Shown one piece after another: positions 42,355-54,800 of a stretch of DNA of 64,000 nt. The first letter of the stretch is position 1, and every line of letters starts with the position of its first letter. The notes below the pieces were generated by a model that worked only from the letters and a program-made list of their open reading frames with translations, did no database searches and was not told where the DNA came from. This DNA is from Morchella semilibera (Eukaryota; Ascomycota; Pezizomycetes; Pezizales; Morchellaceae). Where the stretch lies: positions 1,746,370 to 1,810,369 of the forward strand of contig WBVU01000008.1 of assembly GCA_009192285.1 (NCBI GenBank), in the 5' to 3' direction. Both the position numbers and the translations under genes were made by a program.

Positions 42355-45300
42355 GTTCTTCGGTACCAACATATCCCGAGCTCCGAATCCGGAACATCAC
42401 CATTCAAAGTCGGCAAACTGGCGCCGTTACCTACTTCGCACGCGGAAGCTGCAGCTCCACCAGCTGACAATACTCTTGCTTCCACCGGTAACAATTGTAA
42501 CACTCTATCACCGGAAAACAAAGAGACTCAGGTCACGGGAAACACCAGATCCCCCGATAGCTCTTCTTTAAATTCTTCCAACGAATGGTCCAAGAATGCG
42601 TATGAGAAGGAGTTAGCTGGCCCCCCATCTGCACCGGCAGTCGACATAGAGGGTGCTGGCGCGGCGAAGAAGGAGAGCGCGTGGAGAAAGAAAAGGCAGC
42701 TGAATCCGCTACGATGGCAAGAAATTCCACCGGTGCCAGAGAAGCAGAGTGTGAGCGCGGAAGAGGCTGCCGGTTTCTTCAGTAAGCTTACATTAAGCTG
42801 GATAGGGCCGCTGATGACGGTTTGTCTCCTATTTTAAATTGAAATTTCGCTTATTGGTTACTGACATTGATATTCAGGTTGGATACTTACGACCTCTTGA
42901 GCCTACCGACATCCCACATGTTGCGTCAGATAGATCATCAGCTATAATTTCTGAAAAACTTACGGCTTCGTTTAACAGAAGGCGGGAGAGGGGTGATAAA
43001 TATCCTCTCCTCTGGTCCCTCAACGAAGTCTTCAAGAAGGAGTTTTGGTTCGCTGGGATCTGTAGGATTACTGCAGATGTTATTTTAGTTCTTGCACCTT
43101 TTGTCCTAAAGTAAGTTAAACTGAGATTTAAAAGTAAATGTAAAGACTCTAACTTATGGATAGATATCTCATTCGATTCGCCGTTGAAGCCTATGTTGCT
43201 AAGCAAACAGGATCTCCAGGCCCCCATATCGGGCGTGGTGTCGGTCTCGCTTTCGGTATTGCGCTCATGCAATGTGTTGCCTCTCTCTCCGTCAACCAGT
43301 TCATGTACCACAGTATGATGGTAGGTGGCCAATCTCGTGCAGGATTAATCGCGATGATCTATTCAAAGTCCCTCAGAATTTCTGGCCGAGCTCGTGCTGG
43401 CGGCATTGATCCGAGCAAACCAGTAGTACCCCCAACTGCAAAGGAGCTCAAAGCAATGAAGGAGAAAAAAGGCCGTGATGATGAGATTGGTTGGTCCAAT
43501 GGGAAGGTTATGAATTTGATGAGTACAGATACATACAGAATCGATCAATGTGCTGCTTGGTTTCACATAATGTGGACCTCCCCTATCCAGATAATTATCA
43601 CGCTTATCTTACTTATCATCAATTTATCATATTCAGCACTTGCCGGATTTGCCCTCCTTTGCTGTGGTGTTCCCATCCTCTCCATGGTGGTCAAGACTCT
43701 GGCCAAACGACGCCGCAAAATGACAAAGATTACTGATAAACGGGTAGCCCTAACCCAGGAAATTCTGACGGGTGTCCGTTTTGTCAAGTATTTTGGCTGG
43801 GAGAAATCGTTTTTGTCACGTCTAGAAGAACTTCGTCGCCGTGAGATCAACGCAACCCAGTTTTTGCTCGGCATTAGAAGTGCTGTTACAGCTGTAGGGT
43901 TATCGCTGCCTGTTTTTGCCAGTATGTTGGCGTTTATCACCTACTCACTCACCGACAATTCGCTTGATCCTGCTTCTATCTTCTCTTCATTGGCACTTTT
44001 CAATCAACTAAGAATGCCCTTGAATCTACTACCCATGATCGTTGCCCAGGCCATCGATGCGTGGGTTTCATTACAGCGACTTCAGGAATACCTTATCTCC
44101 GAAGAAATTAAAGATGAGGCGGAGGTCGACAATAGTACTATCCACGCAATTGAGATCTCTGGCGGCGAGTTCACATGGGAAAAATCTATGAATGATGCCG
44201 AGAAGTTTCAGGGGGAGAGAACAAAAGCTCAACGGAAACAAGACCGGAAACAACGAAAACAAGATAGAAAGGACGAAGCGGCAAGGGACAAGGAACGTGA
44301 AGCACAACAGGAAACCGGGTCGCTATCTACGGATGGTACCCTAGAACCGTTTAGGCTTAAAAATATTGACCTTCAGGTTGGGCGTAATGAACTCATAGCC
44401 GTTGTCGGAGGTGTCGGGAGCGGGAAGACATCATTGCTTGCTGCCCTCGCCGGAGATATGCGGAAGACCAGTGGGGTCATTAGACGTGGAGCAACAGTTG
44501 CATATTGCCCACAATATGCCTGGATTCAAAACGCTTCTGTCAAAGATAATATTCTCTTCGGCCGTGATTTCGACGAGTCCTGGTACGAACAGGTTGTTGA
44601 GGCATGCGCTTTGCAGCAGGATCTTGATATGCTGCCCAATGGCGATGCTACCGAAATCGGAGAACGTGGTATTACGGTGTCCGGTGGACAGAAACAGCGC
44701 TTGAATATTGCAAGAGCTATCTATTTTAATGCTGATATCGTGCTGCTCGATGATCCGTTGTCGGCGGTAGATGCGCATGTCGGGAAACATCTTTTCGATA
44801 AGGCAATCTGTGGACTCCTGAACAACAAATGTAGGATCTTGGCGACACATCAGCTACATGTCATCAACAAGGTTAACAGGATTATCTGGATGGAGGAAGG
44901 CGAGATTCAAGCTGTTGGCACATACGATAAGCTTATGGAGACAAATCCGGCATTTGCTGAGATGATGGGCGAGATCGCGACAGAGAATGAGGAGGAGAAG
45001 AAAGCTGAGAAGGGAGATGGAGAGGAAGAGATTGAGGAAGTCGACGAGAAGGAAAAGAAGACCCTCCAGCAACCGAAAGCCTTAATGCAGGCTGAGGAGC
45101 GCAATGTCAGCAATGTTTCTTGGAAGGTCTACGAGGCGTATATCAAAGCTTCCGGAAGTATTCTTGTTGCACCACTCGTTGTCTTTATCCTTTGTCTTTC
45201 CCAAGCAACAAACATCATGACTACAATGTGGCTTGGATATTGGACGAGTGATAAATATGGACTATCGAGAGGAACCTACGTGAGTGAACGAACCCTAACC

Positions 45301-47283
45301 CTAACCAATTATAGTAAAAGTGCTGACAAGGGTAATGATCAGATTGGTGTATTCGCGGGATTGGGAGTCGCACAGAGTCTATTTGTGTTTCTGTTCTCCC
45401 TTTCTTTAACACTTGCCGGTACGAAAAGTAGCAGGGTACTTATGCAGCGTGCAATGACGCAAACACTGAGAGCCCCAGTGTCGTTTTTTGATACGACTCC
45501 TATCGGTCGAATCGTAAACCGGTTTTCGAAGGATGTCGATGTTATGGATAATAACCTTACAGACGCTATTCGAATGTATTTTTTTACCCTTGCTAGTACG
45601 TTGCCCCCGAAGAAATGTGCCGTGTTCGACTACTAATTCTTCTATTAGTAATTACGTCCGTCTTCGTTCTCATCATTGTCTACTTCCATTACTTCGTAAT
45701 CGCTCTTGTTCCTCTCGCCATGCTCTTCTTATTCGCTGCTTCCTACTACCGTGCCTCTGCGCGTGAAGTAAAGCGTCATGAATCTGTGCTCCGCTCCATC
45801 GTTTACGCCAAATTTGGTGAAGCCCTCTCTGGAACCGCCAGTATTCGTGCATATGGCCTCCAAGAGCGCTTCAAGCAGGAGATCGACAAAGCTATAGACG
45901 GCATGAACTCTGCATACTTCATCACCTTTGCAAATCAGCGCTGGCTATCCCTTCGTCTTGATGTAGTTGGTAACCTACTTGTCTTTACAACAAGTATCCT
46001 CGTTGTAACCTCTCGGTTTGACGTCAACCCCAGTATCTCTGGAGTGGTCCTATCATACATCCTGCAGATTGTCATGATGTTCCAATGGATGATTCGCCAA
46101 CTTGCAGAGGTCGAAAACGCTATGAACGCTACTGAGCGCATCCATCACTATGGCAACCACCTTCCGTCAGAAGCCGAGCTGCACAAGGGTGCCATCCGCC
46201 CTGCATGGCCTGAGAGTGGAGAGATTGTCATGAGAGATGTGAAAATGAGGTATAGAGATGGGCTGCCACTGGTCCTCAAAGGTTTAAACATGCATGTCAA
46301 AGGAGGTGAGAGAATCGGTATCGTTGGCCGAACTGGTGCGGGGAAGAGTTCAATCATGAGTGCATTATTCCGCCTGGTAGAGCTTACTGAGGGAAGCATC
46401 ACGATTGACGGTATTGATATCTCTAAAATTGGTCTTCATGACCTCCGCAGTAAGCTAGCGATTATCCCGCAGGACCCCACGCTTTTCCGCGGCACGATTA
46501 GGAGCAATTTAGACCCATTCAACGAGCGCACAGATGAAGAGCTCTGGAGTGCACTCCGCCAGTCCAATCTCGTTGAAGAATTAGCCGACGGTACAAGCGG
46601 TGGTAGAATCACATTAGACGGGATTGTGGAGGAGGAGGGGATGAATTTCTCTTTGGGCCAGAGGCAGCTCATGGCGTTGGCAAGGGCACTGGTAAGAGGT
46701 AGCAGGATCATCGTGTGCGACGAGGCCACAAGTAGTGTGGATATTGAGACAGATAGAAAGATTCAAAAAGCGATTGTGGAGGGATTTGAGGGGAGGACGT
46801 TGTTGTGCATCGCGCATAGGCTGAGGTATGTCAATTTCTCTCTTCTTATCCCCTTTTGCAAAATACTATATTTTTACTTGCTCCCGGACTTTCTCTGTGG
46901 TGCAGTCTCGTGGGGGCTTGTTTTTGTTTCACTCGCTTTTATATACCCATTCAGTACAAGTGTACCCCTACTTTATTTGTGCCACGGTACTGGGTACTGC
47001 TACAGGCTGTTTCACCTCAACCATGTATTGCGTCGAATGTCTCGGAAAAGCACATCCTAGGACCCCATACCAATAAACCTTGGGAATCCTGTAGCTAACG
47101 GTAATCTTTTTTTTCTCCTACAGGACCATCATCAAATACGATCGAGTTTGTGTACTGGATGACGGGCATATTGCTGAAATGGATACCCCATTCGCATTAT
47201 TTGAGAAAGAGGGAGGCATATTTAGGGCCATGTGCGAAAGGAGTAAAATTAGGAGGGAGGATTTCTTTGGAAGTGATGAATAA
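42355..47283 (+). CDS. YOR1: ABC transporter, ABCC subfamily, Yor1-like (start exon unresolved)
   Basis: Full-size multidrug/organic-anion exporter of the plasma membrane or vacuole. Visible exons: (open from 42355)-42819, 42878-43110, 43164-45279, 45343-45595, 45649-46825, 47124-47283, about 1467 codons. Order: charged N-terminal tail with LNPLRWQEIPPVP and AAGFFSKLTLSWIGPLM, membrane domain 1, NBD1 (Walker A GGVGSGKTS; VSGGQKQR; LLDDPLSAVD), an acidic linker, membrane domain 2, NBD2 (GRTGAGKSS; FSLGQRQLM; VCDEATSSVD). It lacks the extra N-terminal membrane domain of Ycf1, so it fits Yor1. The fourth intron (45280-45342) is 63 nt, free of stops and in frame, so it can be mistaken for coding; related proteins continue directly from GTY to IGVFAGLG. 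The first exon segment has no in-frame ATG; the nearest upstream ATG is at 41941. The last intron is unusually long (298 nt). Confidence 0.9.
45280..45342 (+). other. In-frame, stop-free intron of the ABC transporter gene
   Basis: GTGAGT donor, GCTGAC branch-like site and GATCAG acceptor; 63 nt, a multiple of three with no stop. It contains CCCTAACCCTAACC. Removing it joins GTY to IGVFAG as in Yor1 homologues. Keeping it would insert 21 residues (SERTLTLTNYSKSADKGND and flanks) in a loop of membrane domain 2. Confidence 0.75.
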
Positions 47284-49602
47284 ATAGGGATGATTCATAC
47301 GAGGCACACGTATAACAATGGGGTTATAATAGATCGAGATTGAATAGTAATGAATCTAGGTGAAACAAAATCGGATATGCAAGAGTGGTAGAGCCGGAGA
47401 ATGGAGGTTCGATCGGTGCTTACTGTAATTTAAAGTCCTGGAGCATGATAGTATGTAGCTACTTAGAATGTATATCTATCCCAATACCAAAGGGGAATTC
47501 CACTACCTATATTACTAGTGGTTATCTTGTTTTTAATAGTACGAAGAGTGTACCCTTATAACAAGCATTTACTAGTACTTCTTAGACTACATGTACCCTT
47601 TCAACCCAGGCATATCTTAGTACGAGCCACCTCCACGTGATCCGCGCCTAACTGTATCGCCTATGATTGGTTCACCGGTCTCGCCCGGTTAAACACATGC
47701 AAAGTTGACATTAATATTATTCTCGTAAACCCACCCCCAATTTTCCAGTTGCTCTCGGGCTCTCGGCCGAATAAAAGGTGGATATCTGTAACTATGGACA
47801 CATGTGCCCAAGAAGCTGGTAAAGTGACAGAGCACATATGTCGAACATTACTTGCAATTGCCAAAACAGAGAAGAAGAAGGGATACTCGGGTCAGGCAAG
47901 AAGAGCCCGAACATCGTTTTAATGGTAGTAACCAATTTGACCCCTGCTAGCGCGTTTTTATGTTCAGGTTCTTCTTGCCTGACCCGAGTACATACATGTA
48001 CGTACATTATACACTGTTAACATACATGACCTGACCCGTAGAACGGGATACGGGAACGGGAACGGGACAGCTCACGATCTTACCGGTGGATGCGTGGTTA
48101 TGGCACGAACGGGATAGGAGGTGTGTGGAGTACGTATAGGTAAATATTTTTTTTTTGGCCAAATCTTCTTTCCCCTCCTATCACTCGTGGGGGTTGGGAG
48201 AGTTGTGATGGATAGACATGCTCTACTGGGCTTATCATATTTGAAGATACCACATATATGCCTCCCACATATCGAGAATGTCCGTTGTAGGCCGAAGGAA
48301 TAGAGTAGCTGCTCTGGATGCCATTCATCCTCACGGCTACATGTATGTATGCAGGTGTAAGTAGTAGTCGTAAGTGTTTTATTTGATGGGAGGTTGCAAC
48401 GGTGGAGCCTCTTTTTCGGGGGATTAAATTGAGGGTCTCGAGTTCCCATTCGGGGGTTGTAAAGTGATGATCGGTAAGTGCCGATGTGGCCGATCTCTTC
48501 ACTTTAATTTTTTTTCCCCCTCTATGTCTCCTTGCCCTGCATTCAAAAACACCCCAATCCATCCATCCACCGAGTAAGTAGGGGGGGGGGGGTTCCAGAT
48601 GCCGGGGCTTAGAGTCTAGCTGTTGGGATACGATGGAGAGGAGGTTTGGGGTCTGGGATTATTTGGAGGGGGGGGAATTGATGTGAAAAGATCAGTGGCT
48701 GTCCCGTGCCATTGATTGCTTTTTTTTTCCCCTTCTTTCTTTTTGCTCTCTCTGAGGATATGATGTGCTGAAAACAGCGATAATCGTTTTTTCTTCCTTT
48801 CCTTTCGCATTTTTTTCTCTCCTTCTGATTGATGCCTGTGATGCCTGTCGCACCATTTTTAACAATTACGAATATTTGAGACATCTTGGCCTAGATCCTG
48901 TTCAAGTTGCAATGTATCGGGAAAGAATGTATCCTTTAGTTTTAAGTAGGTATTTCTTGTCTCCCACTCTTCTTATTATTCATCACCTTTAGTTAGTCTA
49001 GCTATACTATACGTTACCCCCCGTTCGTTCACTAAGAGAGAGAACTTCACTCACACACTTTTCGCACACTTCGCTTTTCCCTGCTATTCGCCTACTACCA
49101 CCACCTGGCCATTTGCTATCCTCCCATCTCCATCGGGAGTTTTTTTTTTTTTTTTTTCCTTTCTTTTCCTTTTCAGGGTATAGCTGTACAGTCTGTACTC
49201 TGTTGGCTGGAAAGTTTGCTGGCTGACTATGCTTTGCCGGACACGGTCTCCACTGATCGCTTTGGCCTGCTTGAGTCTGATCTGATCCCTATCAAGTTGC
49301 TTGGTTGTTGTTCCTCTTCCTTTCTGCTCCTCCTCCTCCTCTTCCACTACTTTATCCACTCGTCATCCGTCCCCCCCCCCCCCTCTCTTAGATCCAACTA
49401 TCCACCCCTCTCTCGTTCATCGTTGTTTTTGACATTGATATTTTCTCTTGATTGCGCTCTTCCATCTTGACTCGCTGGTAAACTTCAAGTTGATCAAACA
49501 TCAGACTTCTTTCCGTGGCCCACTCATCTCGACACGCACAGTACCCTTCAACTCGGTCTACCCTCAATACCACTACCATTGCCAACTCAAACATCTCCCA
49601 TA
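47284..49602. other. Intergenic region with a small DNA element
   Basis: Holds the foldback element at 47886-47988, a short GGAACG tandem repeat at about 48041-48066, a G10 run at about 48581-48591, a T-tract of about 18 bases at 49140-49157 and a C11 run near 49373. The last 500 bases are pyrimidine-rich, as is usual for fungal promoters, and lead into the CobW gene. No gene is supported. Confidence 0.55.
47886..47988. mobile_element. Foldback MITE-like element with TA duplication, 103 bp
   Basis: The ends are CTCGGGTCAGGCAAGAAGA and the inverse TCTTCTTGCCTGACCCGAG. Similarity continues for about 30 bases each side (to GAACAT), leaving a loop of about 45 bases. TA flanks both sides (47884-47885 and 47989-47990). 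A similar word, CTCGGTGCAGGCAAGAAGAG, occurs alone at about 14349-14368, so the family has at least one more trace in this window. Confidence 0.75.
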
Positions 49603-51036
49603 ATGACTAGCGCTACCCCTCCTATTCCCATTACCATTATCACTGGATTCTTGGGTTCCGGCAAAACAACCCTGTTGCTCTCCCTACTTCCCCAGCTACC
49701 CGGGTCATATAACCTCTGTCTGCTCAAAAACGAGTTTGGTGATGTTGAGATTGATTCTCGGCTTGCCTCTCAAGCATCAATCTCCGGAGTCACGGAATTG
49801 CTCAATGGCTGGTAAGAAATGCCCCCCCTCCCCCCCCCCCCTCCTTCCCTTACCACCTCCCGAGCCCCACCCCCCCCCCCAATTGATATCATTGACAGCG
49901 GAATTGACACCGAGCGACTCTAGTATCTGCTGTAACCTTGTCGGGCAGCTCGGCGAAGCCCTGACTGCTCTTCGCGATGACTTTAAGCCTCACCGGATAG
50001 TCATTGAAACCTCCGGGAGTGCTTTCCCGGCTACCCTTGCGATGGTTCGCTATCCCCCGGCCCTTGGAAGATCTGGGTAATCCCTGCTAACATCCTCCAG
50101 GAAGTCAATCGTATCGCCTCCGAAACTAACGGCGCGTTCGTTCTTGATGGCGTAGTTGTCGTCATCGATGTCGAGAACTGGGCAGGCTATTGTGACACAT
50201 CCTATACGGCAAAGCTCCAAGCGCGGTACACGGACCTAATTGTTCTCAACAAATGGGAGAACGTCAATTCGCGAAGGGAAGATGAGGTTATGGATCGGAT
50301 CCGTGATGTCAATGAGGAGACTCCAGTTGTCAAGAGCGATAAGGGACGTGTTTCGAAAGACGTCATCTTTGGAGTCGACAGCAGCCTGGCAAAGGAGCTT
50401 TTGTTGCACCCGAAAAGCAATGACCATGACCATGACCATGACCATGACCATGACCATAACGACAGGCATTCGAAGGAGGTTGAGGTTCTGTCGATCACGT
50501 TGCCCTACCAGATCTATGGCGCAGGGAAATACCTTGACGTTGCACAGTTGGAAAAGTTCCTCAAGTCGGCGCCTAAGGATGAAGTTTACAGAATCAAAGG
50601 CACATTTAGATCTCACGAACCCCCTCCATTCGAGACCCCCCTTTCACCATCGCCGAGGTACATCTTGAACTGGGCGTTTGGAAGGTGGACATACACTGCG
50701 CTCAAGAGGTCCACGGTTTCGACAACCATCGAGGCACCACAGCTCACGCGACCATCCTCCTCATCTGCCTCTAACTCCTCGACAGCGCCACCAAGCCCAA
50801 CAATACCGGATGGGAACCGCCGCATTGAAGTGGTGGTCCAGACATCTATTAACACCACAGTTGAATCCAGGGAGGATGGCGAGGATGTGCGGTGGGACGG
50901 AGAACCAACCGGAAGATTTATCGTCGTTGCTGGTAGGGGAGAGAGTGAGAAATGGAAGAAGAGACTCCAGAAGGAAAACTGGATCACATACAACAATGGG
51001 GCTGAGGGACCTGTTGATATTGTGACTGTCTTGTAA
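49603..51036 (+). CDS. ZNG1: CobW/G3E GTPase, ZNG1-type zinc chaperone, 421 aa
   Basis: GTP-dependent metallochaperone; the eukaryotic branch delivers zinc to methionine aminopeptidase. Three exons: 49603-49811, 49924-50044, 50101-51036, in phase. Walker A is GFLGSGKT (15-22). The metal-binding motif Cys70-Ile-Cys72-Cys73 (family CxCC) is formed across the first junction. IVIETSGSAFPATLAM and VVVVIDVENWAGY follow, and NKWE is the guanine-specificity motif. A run of Asp-His pairs at about 248-260 forms a metal-binding loop. The C-terminal CobW_C domain follows, with FRSHEPPPFE and YILNWAFGRWTYTAL, interrupted by a Ser/Pro-rich low-complexity insert. The ATG at 49603 is chosen because MTSATPPIPITIITGFLGSG gives the family-typical short N-terminus. 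The first intron contains two C-runs of 10-12. Confidence 0.93.
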
Positions 51037-51790
51037 GAAATGAGAGGGTTTGAAGAAGGAGTTGGGCGTTTTTTTTTTATTCCTCACTTCTTTATTTTTT
51101 TTATTATTTATTTTTCATTGGACTTTTGGTTTTTTTTGAGGGGGAAGAGGGGAAGGGAAATTTCGGATACGCCCGTTTCGGATTTCAGCATGACCAACTC
51201 CTCATGGAGCCATATACACAGTGGATGGTTTCGGTAATGGCCGACATCTAATTCCTATCACTCATGTTCAGGCGCATTTTTATCTTTTTTTATTTTTATT
51301 TTCTCGTCGCTCTTCGCGCCTACTCTACAGAGGGGGGGGAGACTAGGGAATGCAATGCAAGGGACAGATACATAGGTTGTGGATGATTACATACGATACA
51401 TGGTAGTTACTGGCTGTGCTTTCAATTTAGTTAGGATGATAGTTTAGGAAATACCCAATTAGCAATAACGATAAATATTTACTTATTACCTACACGTGAG
51501 TGGAGGAGAACGGAGGGGCGAGTGGCATTTAGTTGGAATTCGATCAATCTTTTGCATATTATCCTGCCATTACTGTTGGGCGCCGTGGCGGCTGCCCCCA
51601 TCATGCAGCCTGCGGCCCGCAAAGAGAAATGAAATGCAATCAATTTGTTTGAGTACTCTTCGCGTGTCGGCCGATGTCTGATATGTACGTACATAAATGG
51701 AGAGGAACATCATCCAACCACAGCAGCAGCAACAGCAGGGCGGAGGCATTGGCAGCGGAGCCCAGAAGGGTTTCGTGGTGAATAGTGAAG

Positions 51791-51860
51791 AGGGAGGGTA
51801 GTTTTGGGGGTAGGGGGTAGGGGGGGGTAGGGGGGTATCCCGGGTAGGGGGTGTGTAGGG
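51791..51860 (+). repeat. G-run array, likely G-quadruplex-forming
   Basis: At least seven runs of three or more G separated by one to five bases, mostly TA (AGGGGGTAGGGGGTAGGGGG pattern, then GGGGTAGGGGGG and further runs). This fits the four-tract quadruplex rule several times over. It lies 0.8 kb downstream of the CobW gene, in intergenic DNA. Confidence 0.75.
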
Positions 51861-54800
51861 TATGTATGTACCTAGTATAATTAACACCGCTGCCTGCATT
51901 CATTTTAATGCTGGCCATGAGTTCTCACTCGATTGTGGGGGTGGGGCTAGCTCGCCTCTGTTGTACCGGGTGCATACATACATACATGTATACAGCTGCA
52001 CTGTCATGCCTGTATATAGCTATAGTAGAGGTTGTATTAGTATGCAGGTTATGTATGTCAGTATGTCTGTCTGTCGCGTTGCCGGGCTGCTGCCAGTCTG
52101 GCTGCCTGCCAGGGACCTGCCTGCCTACATACCCAAGTACCTACATACTTAGCTGCCTGAACCCTGATCCCCGCCCAATAGGCCTACCTACACTACTCTC
52201 TGCATTCCTGGCAAGAGCCGGACCGGAGGGAGGGTAATTAGTGATGGATGATGGGTGGCAACAACATAATTCAAGCATGCAGCAGTGCAAGTGACAGCCC
52301 AAGTACAGCGACGACAGGCCATTAACGGGGGTTGCAAGCGATATCGATCCGACCGTTAGTAGTTACCTACTTTACTCTCTCTCCCTAGTCCTTCGGTCTT
52401 TCTCTCTGCCTGGATATATCTGTGTTTGGTTGTTCGCCGGCGCCGGTGGCAGTACCCGTTATATATCGATATATCTATAGGTATAACCTTTCGATCCAGT
52501 ACCAAGGTCAGGCGGTGGAGGCGAGGGGCCGGTAGTGGTAGTAACGTTTTAACAGGCGCATCATGTATGTGCGAATAAAAAGTAGAATTTAGGGGAAAAG
52601 AGGAAGGTAAGCTGGTGAGCCATGAGCTGGGGGGGCGGCATAGATGGTCACTCGCTCGCATATGTCGGACTACATGTTAGTTGGGTCCGACGCCCGCAGG
52701 CATGTCACGTAGAAAAGTGAGTGAGACAAGACCGCACTTCTCGCCGCCCCCCTCCCCGACCGACCGCCACACGTGAACTTTTTTTTTCCCCCACTGACGA
52801 GAAGTGCACTTGCTGTGTTCCGCGTACACACATACAAGAACAAGAATGCTGGCCAGTCAACACAGCTGGAGTATCCTGAAACTCTTGTCACGCTTCCGCC
52901 TCCCATGGCCGTTGCTCAAACCAGGATTTACCATGAAAATCGAAAAATCGACCTCGATATCATCATCTTCGGGGAGGTTCGGCCAGTTCTGAGGTGGGAA
53001 GAGGGGGGGGGGCGTTAGTTTACCGATGGGGGAGAGGGTGGGGGGGGGCGCTCTGGTTTACCGGTGGGAGGGAGGCGTGTCGTACATACATACATGGTGC
53101 ATACATATAGTTGCATTGGTCTGTGCTTTCTCGAAATCCATCAATCCCCCTTCCTCCCCCCCCCTTCAGCTCCGGATGGTAGTACGGTGGTACCGATATA
53201 CATACGCATACACGGGGATCGACAGAACGGGGAAACCATTCTCCGGTACTTGAGGTAAGTAGAGACATACCCGATGAAAGCTTTACGTATGTACATACAT
53301 GTACCTACATACATACCTCGGCTGCATAGACAATCACTCGATATCTCTCTCTCATGAAATGTTTGTGTGTGTTTGTAATTAATAGCGACGCCTTCGGATC
53401 TCACATGGATATCATCTATGCATCTTGATAAGCGATGGATATCGTGCCACTGACGAACTTGGGGAGGGGTTGCCTAGGGAGACAGTTTCTTTTTTTGCTT
53501 GGCATAATATTGCGTGTGTATATCAGAATTCGATATATGTTCTGGTGTGTATATTATGATGTAGTATCGATCAGGACTACAGATTGACTTGGGTACGGGT
53601 GGGGGAGGGGGTATATAGGGGAGGGAAAGAAGAAGAAGGAGTCAACCCTTGATCTAGCTCCGATCCCTTCACATACCTGATCTTAGACACAAATATAGGT
53701 GAACATATTCTAAAGCTCTAGTACTATCCATGGCCAACTGACCCAAGAAGCATGTAGAGGTAGAGAGAGGTTCACTAACGTCGCCCCCACTCTCCCCACA
53801 TTCCGACTCCCCCCGCATCACACCATATAAACCAGCTACCAGCGGGGCGGGGAGGAATCAATACCAGCCCGCTCAGACCAAATTAACTAGTAGAGCGGAA
53901 TATAATTTTACCGGCGTAGAGCACTTGACTACATACTTACGGGTAAATATTTTCTCGTCGTTGTATCCGACCCGGGTATCGTTCCGTTTGGCAACGGCAA
54001 CCGCCCCCCCCCTCCCCAAACGCCCAGGGTTAGGGTTGGTGGCGGCGCCAATCCACGATGAAGCTAGTGATAGGTTATGATTTGAAAAAACTAAAAATGC
54101 TGGTTCCAAAATATCCTAGCTGCCCATCAATATTCAATGTAAAATTGGCGTAGAATTGCTTGTTGCGGGTGTCGTTTGGCTGGTGGCAAATAGCATTTCT
54201 TCTTTTTTTCAAAAGTTGATCGATGCCCGGCCCCCCCTCCCCCAAAAGTCATGGCCACCATATTGACGCTGTCAACAGTAAACGCCTTGCATGGCAACTT
54301 ACGTCTAAAGGAGTTAGCATAAAGCTTTTGAAGCCGGGGATGAGAATGACCCTGGCGTTCGCCTTCACTCAACTTAAAATACCTAAAATCAGGGCTGTGC
54401 GGTCGCGCGTGGCTAAACTATTATGAGATTAGTGTGGACTTTATGGAGCTACGAAACCCTCGTAATTGCGCGATTGATACATATCATTCGACTTCATGAG
54501 GAGCTATCAAGCTAGTAGTATTGACAAATCGAAAGGGACGAATAACAAATAATATCTACAAATCCTTGGGATTTAAAAAAAAACGGACACCAGCTATCCG
54601 CAGAATCAACCGCGGAGAAGGTCTAGAAGGATCGCCAAGAACTTGAGACAATGGTTCAAGTGAGGTTAAGTAAAATGCCCTGGGGAGGAGTTTATGATGG
54701 GGCGGGTTCTGGCCTCGGGTCGCATTCACCCCTGTCTATAAAGCAGTGCCTTGTTCGAATGCTTACATTCTGGAACAGTTTGCAGATATTGAATTTTGAG

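Noticed and set aside
45280-45314. A 35-nt intron ending at ATAG inside the ABC gene
   Set aside because: Splicing there creates an immediate stop; the longer 63-nt intron ending at 45342 matches the protein family.
46828-47098. Two open frames of about 80 codons
   Set aside because: They fall inside the last intron of the ABC transporter gene and have no domain.
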